Assembly (NCBI GenBank): GCA_016841125.1
Contig: JAENZU010000288.1
Coordinates: 1 to 5,227, forward strand
Length of the DNA stretch: 5,227 bases
Source: Melioribacter sp.
GTDB lineage: Bacteria > Bacteroidota > Ignavibacteria > Ignavibacteriales > Melioribacteraceae
Direction of reading: 5' to 3'
The notes beneath the pieces are model-generated. The model saw only the letters and a list, made by a program, of their open reading frames with translations. It searched no databases and was not told the origin of the DNA. Position 1 is the stretch's first letter. Every line of letters begins with the position of its first letter. Below, in pieces: positions 1 to 5,227 of the stretch. Position numbers and translations under genes: made by a program.

Positions 1-191
1 AGTAAATGTCTCACTTCGGTTTGATTCGGATCCGGGTAGCGGTTTAATTTGAGTTCAGTTAGTCCCGCGATTTCTTGATCATAAGGGTTTTCATTTGCAT
101 CAAGCAGAATGCCGCTTAGATTAGTGCTTCTTGCCGAAGTATAAGGTTTTAACTTTTTAATATTGGGTCTTACTAAATCATCAAGATTCAT
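1..191 (-). CDS. hisC: Histidinol-phosphate aminotransferase, N-terminal part (cut by window edge)
   Basis: Only the first 63 or so codons are present; the rest lies beyond position 1. The start reads MNLDDLVRPNIKKLKPY, followed by LDANENPY (about residues 33-40) and LNRYPDPNQTEVR (about 50-62). These are the hallmark N-terminal motifs of HisC, the PLP-dependent fold-type I aminotransferase that converts imidazole-acetol phosphate and glutamate to histidinol phosphate in the cytoplasm. The PLP lysine would be outside the window. The start ATG (191-189) overlaps the hisD stop in an ATGA, with AAGGA at 203-199 giving a 7-nt spacing. This indicates translational coupling to hisD. The frame is intact as far as it is visible. 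Related class-II aminotransferases share the fold, but the motifs plus the position after hisD make HisC nearly certain. Confidence 0.95.
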   Translation of the reverse strand, partial: MNLDDLVRPNIKKLKPYTSARSTNLSGILLDANENPYDQEIAGLTELKLNRYPDPNQTEVRHL

Positions 192-1474
192 TTTTTCATC
201 CTTATTTTTACAGCTCTTGCGTGTGCGGAAAGATCTTCCGCTTCAGCGAAATTGATAATAGTTGAGGATAATTTCGCAAGTCCTTCATAACTTAATTTTT
301 GATATGTGATACTTTTCATAAATGATTCAACACCAACGCCGCTGAATGTTTTTGCATAACCGGATGTCGGCAGTGAATGGTTAGTACCGGAGGCATAATC
401 CCCCGCGCTCTCCGGGGAATAATTCCCGATAAAAACCGACCCGGCATTTGTTATCATCTCGGTATAAATTTCCGCGTCATCAATACTCAAGATTAAATGT
501 TCGGGTGCGTATTGGTTGCTTAAATTTATTGCTTCATCTATGGAAGCGGTTAAAATGATAGAAGAATTCTCTAGTGCTTTTTCTGCAATTTGTTTTCTCG
601 GTAATTCTACAAGCTGCAGATTCACTTCACGCAATGCTGATTCTGCTATTTGTTTGCTGGGTGTAACTAAAATCACTTGTGAATCCATTCCATGTTCTGC
701 TTGGGATAAAAGATCAGCGGCAATAAAAGCGGGCTCTGCAGTATCATCGGCAATTATCAAAACTTCACTTGGTCCGGCAGGCATATCGATAGCTGCTCCC
801 TCCGGATCAATGCTGATCAGCATTTTAGCCGCAGTAACATATTGATTTCCTGGACCGAAAATTTTATCAACCTTTTGAAAGTCTTCACCGCCGTAAGCCA
901 TCAGCGCAATTGCCTGCGCGCCTCCTATTTTATAAACCTCTGTTACCCCCGCAAATTTGGCAGAGTATAGAATTGCCGGATTTAAATAGTTATTCTTGGC
1001 CGGCGAGCAAGCTGCAATGCGCGTACAACCTGCAATAGAAGCCGGTATTCCAAGCATCAACATTGTAGAAGGCAGAGGGGCGGTGCCCCCCGGAATGTAC
1101 AATCCAACAGAATCAATTGGTTTGTATTTTCTATAACAATGTATCCCGGCACTAATCTCAGCCTCAATATTAAGCGGTTTTTGGAGTTTATGAAATTTGC
1201 GGATATTCGATGCTGCATCATCAATAGCGTTTTTAATTTTTATATCCAAGTCTTTCTCTGCTTGCAAAAATTCTTTTTCCGTCACTTTAATTTCCGATGC
1301 GGTCAGACCGTCAAATTTCTGTGCATAATTTAGTGCGGCAGGCAAACCGTTTAATTTAATATCTGATAAAATTGGACGAACACTTTCAAAGACTGTCTCA
1401 AAATCTACCGCCGGTCTTTTTAAAAGTTCCTTCTTCTCGTTTGATGTTAGTTTATAATATTCAATTATTTTCAT
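188..1474 (-). CDS. hisD: Histidinol dehydrogenase
   Basis: The product is 428 residues, the normal full length for HisD. This zinc enzyme oxidises L-histidinol to L-histidine in two NAD-dependent steps, the last reactions of histidine synthesis, in the cytoplasm. Key residues are all present, each one position below E. coli numbering: zinc ligands Q258 and H261 (in LLSQAEHG), D359 (in SAGDYASGTNHSLPTSG) and H418 (in LSAHARAVKIR), plus the catalytic pair E325-H326 (in YAPEHL). Other family signatures are VGLYIPGGTAPLPSTMLML (about 123-141) and KIFGPGNQYVTAAK (about 204-217). The start ATG overlaps the hisG stop in ATGA (1474-1471), and the stop overlaps the hisC start in the same way, so it is the middle gene of a coupled hisG-hisD-hisC run. 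Nothing is missing or broken. Confidence 0.98.
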   Translation of the reverse strand: MKIIEYYKLTSNEKKELLKRPAVDFETVFESVRPILSDIKLNGLPAALNYAQKFDGLTASEIKVTEKEFLQAEKDLDIKIKNAIDDAASNIRKFHKLQKPLNIEAEISAGIHCYRKYKPIDSVGLYIPGGTAPLPSTMLMLGIPASIAGCTRIAACSPAKNNYLNPAILYSAKFAGVTEVYKIGGAQAIALMAYGGEDFQKVDKIFGPGNQYVTAAKMLISIDPEGAAIDMPAGPSEVLIIADDTAEPAFIAADLLSQAEHGMDSQVILVTPSKQIAESALREVNLQLVELPRKQIAEKALENSSIILTASIDEAINLSNQYAPEHLILSIDDAEIYTEMITNAGSVFIGNYSPESAGDYASGTNHSLPTSGYAKTFSGVGVESFMKSITYQKLSYEGLAKLSSTIINFAEAEDLSAHARAVKIRMKK

Positions 1475-2340
1475 GGTACAAGATTCTCGATTGGTAATAA
1501 AAGAATTCCCGAAGCACCCTCATGTTTTAGTTCATCTATTATTTCCCAAAACTTTTCTGTTGGAATCACCGCGTGTAGCGCAAGCATTTCAGGATCTGCC
1601 AATGGTAAAATTGTCGGGCTTTTCAACGAAGGGATTATATTTTTTATATTCTCAAGTGAATCTTTAGACACATTCATCATTAAATACTTTGAATTTCTTG
1701 CTGCTAGTACACTATCCATGCGTAATAATAATTTTTTAAGCAATTGTTCCTTAACGTGATCACTTAATAAATCTTTGTTGCCTATTAAAACTGATTCGGA
1801 TTGAAACACTGTAAACGATTTTTTCAATTTATTGAATCTGAGTGTGTTGCCTGTTGAAACGATATCACAAATACAATCGGCAATACCCAATGAAGGAGCT
1901 ATTTCAACCGAGCCGCTGATATCAATTATCTTTGCGGAAATTTTATTTTTATGAAGATAATTTTCGAGTATTCTCGGATGCGAGGTTGCAATCTTTTTAC
2001 CGTTAAGATCATTGGCTGAATTAAGAGTTGAGGCTTCGGGTATCCCAATCATTAGTTGACATCTTCCGAATCCTAATTTTTTTACAATCTCAACTTCTGC
2101 GTTTTTTTCTAATAAAACATTTTCACCAACTATTCCTAAATCCGCAACTCCGTCCTGTACATATTCCGGAATATCATCATCGCGCAGAAATAAAAGATCA
2201 AGATTGAAATTTCTAACGGGTAAGAAAAGACGCTCGGAATAGTTTTCAAATTCCAGTCCGCAATTTCGTAATAACTGCAGCGATTTTTCCGATAATCTTC
2301 CCTTTTTCTGAATTGCCAGTTTTAATTTTCCATTTTCCAT
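1471..2340 (-). CDS. hisG: ATP phosphoribosyltransferase, long form with regulatory domain
   Basis: HisG joins PRPP and ATP to give phosphoribosyl-ATP, the committed and feedback-inhibited first step of histidine synthesis. Visible signatures, numbered from the Met at 2346, are AIQKKGRLSEKSLQLL (about 11-26), IPEYVQDGVADLGIVGENV (59-77) and the PRPP loop DIVSTGNTLR (161-170). The C-terminal part (about 215-291, with SKYLMMNV, SPTILPLAD, FWEIIDELKHEGASGILLLPIE) matches the HisG_C regulatory domain. This makes it the long, HisZ-independent, histidine-inhibited hexameric type. Two in-frame ATGs (2346 and 2340) lie two codons apart. I chose 2340 (289 aa) because AAAGGA at 2352-2347 leaves 6 nt before it but none before 2346 (291 aa). 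The gene follows the his attenuator terminator and overlaps hisD by ATGA. Confidence 0.97.
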   Translation of the reverse strand: MENGKLKLAIQKKGRLSEKSLQLLRNCGLEFENYSERLFLPVRNFNLDLLFLRDDDIPEYVQDGVADLGIVGENVLLEKNAEVEIVKKLGFGRCQLMIGIPEASTLNSANDLNGKKIATSHPRILENYLHKNKISAKIIDISGSVEIAPSLGIADCICDIVSTGNTLRFNKLKKSFTVFQSESVLIGNKDLLSDHVKEQLLKKLLLRMDSVLAARNSKYLMMNVSKDSLENIKNIIPSLKSPTILPLADPEMLALHAVIPTEKFWEIIDELKHEGASGILLLPIENLVP

Positions 2341-2346
2341 TATCAT

Positions 2347-2352
2347 TCCTTT
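2347..2352 (-). promoter_or_regulatory. hisG ribosome binding site
   Basis: AAAGGA sits directly against the first candidate ATG (2346) but 6 nt from the second (2340), which favours the second as the true start. It lies between the attenuator U-run (ending at 2358) and hisG, so it appears in the transcript only after read-through. Confidence 0.7.
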
Positions 2353-2357
2353 AAACG

Positions 2358-2386
2358 AAAAAACCCCGGTTGTGCCGGGGTCTTTT
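2358..2386 (-). terminator. his attenuator: intrinsic terminator upstream of hisG
   Basis: On the minus strand ACCCCGG (2381-2375) pairs with CCGGGGT (2369-2363) around a CACAA loop, followed by six T (2363-2358). An upstream AAAAG tract (2386-2382) can lengthen the stem with A:U pairs and one G:U. It lies between the leader peptide and hisG, with no other gene between, so it would block the operon unless prevented from folding. The 5' arm and loop (2378-2372, CCGGCAC) are perfectly complementary to the end of the leader peptide gene, which provides the alternative antiterminator. The hairpin is also symmetrical enough to be read from the other strand, but no plus-strand gene feeds into it. 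Confidence 0.92.
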
Positions 2387-2460
2387 GAATTATAAAAAAT
2401 ATTAATATTTATTTACCGGCACCAGAGATTTTTTCCCAATGATGAATAAGATGCGCGGTA
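2372..2460 (-). promoter_or_regulatory. his leader RNA: protector and antiterminator helices
   Basis: Two helices compete with the terminator. The antiterminator (2:3) is GTGCCGG at 2422-2416, in leader codons 20-22, pairing perfectly over 7 bp with CCGGCAC at 2378-2372, the terminator 5' arm and loop. The protector (1:2) is TACCGCGCAT at 2460-2451, covering His codons 7 and 10, pairing with GTGCCGGTA at 2422-2414: 9 pairs with one bulged C and one G:U. Segment 2 is shared, so the helices exclude each other. A ribosome stalled at His codons 13-14 (2444-2439) would cover segment 1 and leave segment 2 free, allowing read-through. A ribosome reaching the stop codon (2411-2409) would cover segment 2, and the terminator would fold. 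This layout is seen by hand pairing; the folding energies were not computed. Confidence 0.82.
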
Positions 2461-2480
2461 TGTAAGGTGTTCTGTGTCAT
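2409..2480 (-). CDS. hisL: his operon leader peptide (23 aa, His-rich)
   Basis: A 23-codon frame starts MTQNTLHTAHLIHHWEK and ends ISGAGK. It has four histidines, at positions 7, 10, 13 and 14, the last two adjacent. Four of 23 is far above the usual frequency of His. It ends 69 nt upstream of the preferred hisG start with a terminator between, the standard layout of a transcription-attenuation leader. The peptide itself is probably functionless; its translation senses charged tRNA-His. No Shine-Dalgarno precedes the ATG (upstream is AATTAAAATT), and the predicted transcript start is only about 9-10 nt away, so initiation on a very short A/U-rich 5' end is inferred. The symbol hisL is given by functional analogy with enterobacteria, not by sequence homology. 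Confidence 0.9.
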   Translation of the reverse strand: MTQNTLHTAHLIHHWEKISGAGK

Positions 2481-2494
2481 AATTTTAATTAGGC

Positions 2495-2524
2495 CAAAAA
2501 TACAAAAAGATTAATGAAATCAAA
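2495..2524 (-). promoter_or_regulatory. Predicted Bacteroidota-type promoter of the his operon
   Basis: On the minus strand TTTG (2524-2521), an 18-nt spacer and TATTTTTG (2502-2495) match the Bacteroidota primary-sigma consensus of a -33 TTTG and a -7 TAnnTTTG. The transcript would start around 2490-2488, just before the leader peptide ATG at 2480. The match is exact in both boxes. The region is very AT-rich, so chance T-runs are a risk, but the placement right before the leader supports it. Confidence 0.65.
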
Positions 2525-2705
2525 ATGAAAATAAAATTTATTGATATTTTTTAGCTTCTCTTATTAAAACTTTGATCAAATTATAACGTTTTATATTCTG
2601 TACTTTTAAAGCGAGGTTTTATTTTCTGTTCTAAATTTAGCAACTTACCTTTCACGGGTTTAGCTATTAAAAAGACAATTTTTATTTGAAAATTCTATCG
2701 GCAAA

Positions 2706-2733
2706 GTGAAATGATTTCCTTAAATTGTATACT
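2706..2733 (+). promoter_or_regulatory. Possible tRNA-Arg promoter
   Basis: GTGAAA (2706-2711), a 16-nt spacer and TATACT (2728-2733) resemble -35 and -10 elements, with the -10 ending 9 nt before the mature tRNA 5' end. The -35 is poor (four of six to TTGACA), and the spacing differs from the his promoter type. It is offered as a weak candidate only. Confidence 0.3.
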
Positions 2734-2742
2734 CTACTTTTA

Positions 2743-2817
2743 GCCCCCGTAGCTCAGTGGATAGAGCGATGGCCTCCGGAGCCATGTGCGTAGGTTCGAT
2801 TCCTACCGGGGGTACCA
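2743..2817 (+). tRNA. tRNA-Arg (anticodon CCG)
   Basis: A full cloverleaf can be paired by hand. The acceptor GCCCCCG pairs with CGGGGGT (one G:U at the first pair), the D stem is GCTC/GAGC, and the anticodon stem is ATGGC/GCCAT around loop CTCCGGA. The variable loop is 4 nt (GTGC), and the T stem is GTAGG/CCTAC around TTCGATT. The anticodon CCG (2776-2778) reads CGG, an arginine codon. The discriminator base is A, and the CCA end (2815-2817) is encoded. The body without CCA is 72 nt. It is divergent from the his operon and not part of a visible tRNA cluster. Confidence 0.97.
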
Positions 2818-3007
2818 ATATTTTAATCTCTTTCTCAATTCTAGCTCCAAATAATAAAAAAAATATACAGAAAAATTCGATTGTTATTTAGGACAATATA
2901 TCTATATTTATTTTTCAATTATGGTTATTCTCCCTGTGTCAATCTACAGCTGTTGTTTGATTTAATTCGTAGAATATTTGTTAATCAACCATTTCAAATT
3001 TTTCAGT

Positions 3008-3013
3008 GGAGAG
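3008..3013 (+). promoter_or_regulatory. Ribosome binding site supporting a TTG start
   Basis: GGAGAG lies 5 nt before TTG at 3019. It is the only purine-rich site near the beginning of this frame, and the frame has no ATG until codon 80, so it decides the start of the membrane methyltransferase-like gene. Confidence 0.6.
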
Positions 3014-3018
3014 TCTAA

Positions 3019-3453
3019 TTGTTAAATTTAATTTCTAAATTCGCACTCCTAATATTATTAGCCGCAGTTCTTACTCTAATTTTAACAGGAAACTTAATTT
3101 CAGAATCATTATTGGTAATCGCCCTGCAGATCCTAGCTATAACATTAAGTATCTGGGCTCGTAGAAGTTTTCAATCGAATCAATTTAGTATTCATGCGGA
3201 ACCTGCTGAAGGAAAATTGATTTCTAAAGGTCCTTATAAATTTATACGTCACCCGATGTACACCGCTGCCCTACTTCTAATTTGGGTTAGCATATTCGGA
3301 CATCTAACGACTCTCACTTTCTTCATCGGTTTTATAGTTACTGGCGTAACTGCTGTTAGGATCTTAACTGAAGAAAAGTATCTCCGCAAGCATTTCACTG
3401 ATTATGGAGAATACATGCTTCACACAAAAAGACTTATCCCTTATATTATTTAA
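3019..3453 (+). CDS. Small membrane methyltransferase-like protein (ICMT/PEMT type)
   Basis: This 144-residue protein has two hydrophobic N-terminal segments (about 5-23 and 27-46) and a long hydrophobic stretch (about 81-113) that could be a helical hairpin. Between them is GPYKFIRHPMYTA (71-83), and at the end are EEKYLRKHFTDYGEY (118-132) and KRLIPYI. The G-P-Y-x-x-x-R-H-P-x-Y signature, the paired glutamates and the C-terminal E-x-x-L...Y-x-x-Y pattern are typical of bacterial relatives of isoprenylcysteine carboxyl methyltransferase and phospholipid N-methyltransferase. These use S-adenosylmethionine at the inner membrane. The substrate cannot be told, since most bacterial members are uncharacterised. 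The start is TTG with GGAGAG upstream; the next Met is residue 80, inside the core motif, so a later start is implausible. It stands alone: 98 bp precede the next gene. Confidence 0.8.
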   Translation: MLNLISKFALLILLAAVLTLILTGNLISESLLVIALQILAITLSIWARRSFQSNQFSIHAEPAEGKLISKGPYKFIRHPMYTAALLLIWVSIFGHLTTLTFFIGFIVTGVTAVRILTEEKYLRKHFTDYGEYMLHTKRLIPYII

Positions 3454-3550
3454 ATTATCAAATTATTGTTTTCAATTAAATAAGCCTTAAAGCGTTTTTG
3501 TAGTTTGAAAAATTATTATTCTACTATCTCTAATATTAAAAGGAGTTGAT

Positions 3551-4015
3551 ATGACAACAATAAATCCCTATTTAACATTTAATGGAAATTGTGAAGAGGC
3601 ATTTAATTTTTATAAATCTGTTTTCGGCGGGGAATTCCCTTATGTTGGAAAATTTAAAGATATGCCGGATAACCCCAATTACCCAGTCCCAGAGGCAGAT
3701 AGAGAAAAGATAATGCACATTTCGCTACCCATCAGTAAAGAAACCGTTTTAATGGGAAGCGATACGTCTGAAGCGTTTGGTAAATCGACAATTGAAGGAA
3801 ATAACTTTTCTATTTCGATCAATACAGATTCTGTTGAAGAAGTTACTAGAATTTTTAATGAACTCTCTGCCGGCGGAAAAATTAAAATGCCTCTCGAAAA
3901 AACTTTCTGGCAGGCATACTTTGGAATGTTTGTTGATAAATTCGGTATTCACTGGATGGTAAACTGCGAGTTGAAAGAACACAAAAAGTTTGAAGCAGAA
4001 AATAGAAAAGATTAA
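3551..4015 (+). CDS. VOC-superfamily protein, PhnB/glyoxalase-like
   Basis: The product has 154 residues, the usual size for this family. It opens with INPYLTFNGNCEEAFNFYKS (4-23) followed by VFGGE, the typical first beta-alpha unit of PhnB-like proteins. It continues with KIMHISLPI (53-61), VLMGSD (66-71), FSISINTDSVEEVTRIFNEL (86-105), and MPLEKTFW...YFGMFVDKFGIHWMVNCE (113-140). The paired beta-alpha-beta-beta-beta modules and the closing D-x-F-G-I-x-W-M motif identify the vicinal oxygen chelate fold, in the group often labelled PhnB or 3-demethylubiquinone methyltransferase-like. That label is a family name only. No catalytic role can be assigned, and nothing phosphonate-related is nearby. 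AGGAG at 3541-3545 lies 5 nt before the ATG, the strongest site in the window. A terminator overlaps the stop codon. Confidence 0.9.
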   Translation: MTTINPYLTFNGNCEEAFNFYKSVFGGEFPYVGKFKDMPDNPNYPVPEADREKIMHISLPISKETVLMGSDTSEAFGKSTIEGNNFSISINTDSVEEVTRIFNELSAGGKIKMPLEKTFWQAYFGMFVDKFGIHWMVNCELKEHKKFEAENRKD

Positions 4016-4055
4016 TAACTAATTTGACCAATCCAAACTAGTTATTTTAATTTTT
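4014..4055 (+). terminator. Terminator after the VOC-family gene
   Basis: AATAACTAATTTG (4014-4026) pairs with CAAACTAGTTATT (4034-4046) around a 7-nt loop. This gives a 13-position stem with one A:C mismatch, then TT AA TTTTT to 4055. The stem begins inside the TAA stop codon. It is AU-rich and so weaker than a GC stem, but its length and position make it convincing. On the opposite strand the mismatch would be a G:U pair, but no good T-run follows there. Confidence 0.72.
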
Positions 4056-4442
4056 GATATATAAAGATTACAGCAATGTAGTAAACAAAAAGAAAGACAG
4101 TATAATGATTTTTGATGTCTGATTGAAAAGCCGAAGAGACGATTCATTTTGATTCGTATTAACTGCAATTAAATCAGTCAAATTCTGTTGTTTGATGAAA
4201 TATTTAAAACTAATAACATTACTTTATTTCTTTTTCACTTTTACAGTATTCCACCTCTTGAGGTATTAGAATATTTTCCGTTTTATTGTAATTTTTCATA
4301 CTGGTATTTTTAGATTCAAATGTGCAGTAAATATAAAATTGCATTTAAACTCTTGACTTAATGCTCAATCAAATCTGAACGTGATCAAAAGTCAAATATA
4401 TCTACGTTATAAGTTGGTACTTCAATTTGCTACAAGGCTTTC
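4056..4442 (+). other. Intergenic stretch with no convincing gene
   Basis: This AT-rich region lies between the VOC-gene terminator and the glycosyltransferase. I see no RNA gene, no long repeat and no frame with both a start and a ribosome binding site. It contains a 24-codon hydrophobic frame (4195-4269) and an imperfect hairpin with a short T-run (4247-4277). It should also hold the glycosyltransferase promoter, but no TAnnTTTG box with correct spacing stands out. Confidence 0.55.
4247..4277 (+). terminator. Possible weak hairpin terminator in the intergenic stretch
   Basis: TATTC (4247-4251) pairs with GAATA (4269-4273), enclosing ACCT/AGGT (4253-4256 with 4261-4264, loop CTTG) across an uneven internal loop (1 nt against 4). 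TTTT follows at 4274-4277. It could terminate residual transcription ahead of the glycosyltransferase, or be a remnant of a lost gene. No clear gene ends just before it, so its role is uncertain. Confidence 0.3.
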
Positions 4443-5227
4443 ATGGACTCAGCAGATAAGAGTAACAAAAAATACCTTGTGCAGTTTATGGGAATGGATT
4501 GCAATAAGTTTGGCGGGCTAGAAAGATTTATAATCAGTCTATCCCAATCGCTCCAAAAGGAATCCATTTTTTTAATTCTTGTTTATAACTCCCTTCCTAT
4601 TTCAGAAGTCTATCTAAAAAAGCTGCAAGACAACGAGATAATCATATTTACTGCAAATGCGCAAAGTCCATTGGCTATGTTGAAAACAATCATTAAAATA
4701 AAACGGATGTACAATCCCTATCTTTTTCATTCCCATTTTCAACCGGTGTTTTCTTGTGTTTTGGGATTTCTTTTGGGGTATAAAGAGAGGTGGGTATCTC
4801 TAAGAACAATGCTTCACAACAAAAAATGCAGTGAAAATGTTGACACAGGCAAACTGAGCCTCAAGGCGCGTATTTGCAGATACATGGTGAATCATACTGC
4901 GACAAGATTTTTTGCGGTCAGCAAAGCTGTTAGAATTCAATATTCATGCTTATATCCTTCAATTAAAAATAGAATTGAAACATTTTATATGGGCGCGGAT
5001 GAAAATAACTACGATCGCAAAATAATTCGTACCAAGCTAAATTTAAACGATGAAAAAGTATATATCTGCTGTGTGGCATTCGCTCTGCCAATAAAAGGGA
5101 TCGACATATTAATAGATGCAGCAAAATTGCTTAAACATAAATTGAATATCAATAATTTTGAAATATGCTTGATTGGATTAGATGAAAAATTGGATTTCAC
5201 GATAAATCTAAAAAGGCTAATTGTTGA
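4443..5227 (+). CDS. Glycosyltransferase, GT4-like (3' end beyond window)
   Basis: The frame is open from the ATG to the window edge, giving 261 codons without a stop; a normal GT4 enzyme of about 350-400 residues would need over 100 more. The visible part has the GT-B pattern. FGGLERFIISLSQSL (23-37) is the N-terminal glycine-rich acceptor-side loop, HSHFQP (96-101) the usual His-x-His stretch, and FFAVSKAV (156-163) plus IETFYMGAD (178-186) match the common VSxxV...NGVD segment. VAFALPIKGIDILIDAAKLL (211-230) corresponds to the start of the nucleotide-sugar domain with its KG-x-D-x-L-I-x-A signature. The catalytic E-x7-E lies beyond the window. It is probably a cytoplasmic or membrane-associated enzyme building a cell-surface glycan; sugar and acceptor are unknown. 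ATG 4443 is the first after an in-frame TAA (4410-4412), with a modest AAGG at 4434-4437. Confidence 0.87.
   Translation, partial: MDSADKSNKKYLVQFMGMDCNKFGGLERFIISLSQSLQKESIFLILVYNSLPISEVYLKKLQDNEIIIFTANAQSPLAMLKTIIKIKRMYNPYLFHSHFQPVFSCVLGFLLGYKERWVSLRTMLHNKKCSENVDTGKLSLKARICRYMVNHTATRFFAVSKAVRIQYSCLYPSIKNRIETFYMGADENNYDRKIIRTKLNLNDEKVYICCVAFALPIKGIDILIDAAKLLKHKLNINNFEICLIGLDEKLDFTINLKRLIV

Noticed and set aside
516..1333. Plus-strand open frames of 64-109 codons inside hisD (and similar at 1473-1667 in hisG)
   Set aside because: They lie antisense to strongly supported his genes, have no family resemblance or ribosome binding site, and are by-products of the coding strand.
2795..2817. tRNA-Arg 3' end as an integration (att) site
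   Set aside because: No second copy of the tRNA 3' end, no integrase and no mobile genes are visible in the window.
3497..3512. TAGTTTG near the VOC-family gene as a Bacteroidota -7 box
   Set aside because: It is one base short of TAnnTTTG and no TTTG lies at the right distance upstream, so it is too weak to call.
3749..3982. Open frames in other phases inside the VOC-family gene (minus 3749-3982 and plus 3777-3962)
   Set aside because: They are contained in a well-recognised gene and show no protein-family features of their own.
4068..4181. Minus-strand 37-residue frame with a hydrophobic C-terminal tail, possible only from a TTG
   Set aside because: It has no ATG and no ribosome binding site, an in-frame stop lies a short way upstream, and T-rich DNA readily yields such hydrophobic tails.
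2950..4196. 12-mer CTGTTGTTTGAT present in two intergenic regions (2950-2961 and 4185-4196)
   Set aside because: About one such 12-mer match is expected by chance in a window this size, more so in AT-rich DNA. The flanks are unrelated, so it is not called a repeat or operator.
5009..5200. Minus-strand frame of 63 codons opposite the glycosyltransferase
   Set aside because: It is antisense to the conserved KGID-containing segment of the glycosyltransferase and has no motif or start signal.

Overview
This AT-rich window looks like a chromosomal segment from the Bacteroidota / Ignavibacteriota (FCB) side of the bacterial tree. Two things suggest this. A promoter matching the Bacteroidota consensus (TTTG, 18-nt spacer, TAnnTTTG) lies upstream of the his operon, and the first reading frame after it has no Shine-Dalgarno sequence. 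The HisG, HisD and HisC protein sequences fit that group, but I cannot fix the genus. I see no IS element, CRISPR array or phage gene.

Left half (1-2524, all on the minus strand): the promoter-proximal part of a histidine biosynthesis operon. Reading from right to left it holds a promoter (about 2495-2524), a 23-residue histidine-rich leader peptide (2409-2480), an intrinsic terminator used as an attenuator (2358-2386), hisG (long form with a C-terminal regulatory domain), hisD, and the start of hisC, cut by the window edge. hisG/hisD and hisD/hisC overlap by ATGA, so the three are probably translationally coupled. The order hisG-hisD-hisC is that of the enterobacterial operon.

The most interesting item is the his leader. 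The sequence supports a complete attenuator with three mutually exclusive helices: a 1:2 protector over His codons 7-10, a perfect 7-bp 2:3 antiterminator, and the 3:4 terminator. A ribosome stalled for lack of charged tRNA-His would mask segment 1, release segment 2 to pair with segment 3, and so let transcription reach hisG. Known HisG feedback inhibition would add a second control layer.

Middle: a tRNA-Arg(CCG) gene with encoded CCA (2743-2817, plus strand) is divergent from the his operon. Between the his promoter and the tRNA (2525-2705) I see no gene.

Right half (plus strand): a small membrane methyltransferase-like protein of the isoprenylcysteine/phospholipid methyltransferase type starting at TTG (3019), and a VOC/PhnB-like protein (3551) with a strong ribosome binding site and a terminator overlapping its stop codon. 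A non-coding stretch of about 390 bp follows. The window ends inside a GT4-type glycosyltransferase gene (start 4443, open at the right edge), perhaps the first gene of a surface glycan cluster. These right-hand genes look independently transcribed, and I see no functional link between them or to his.
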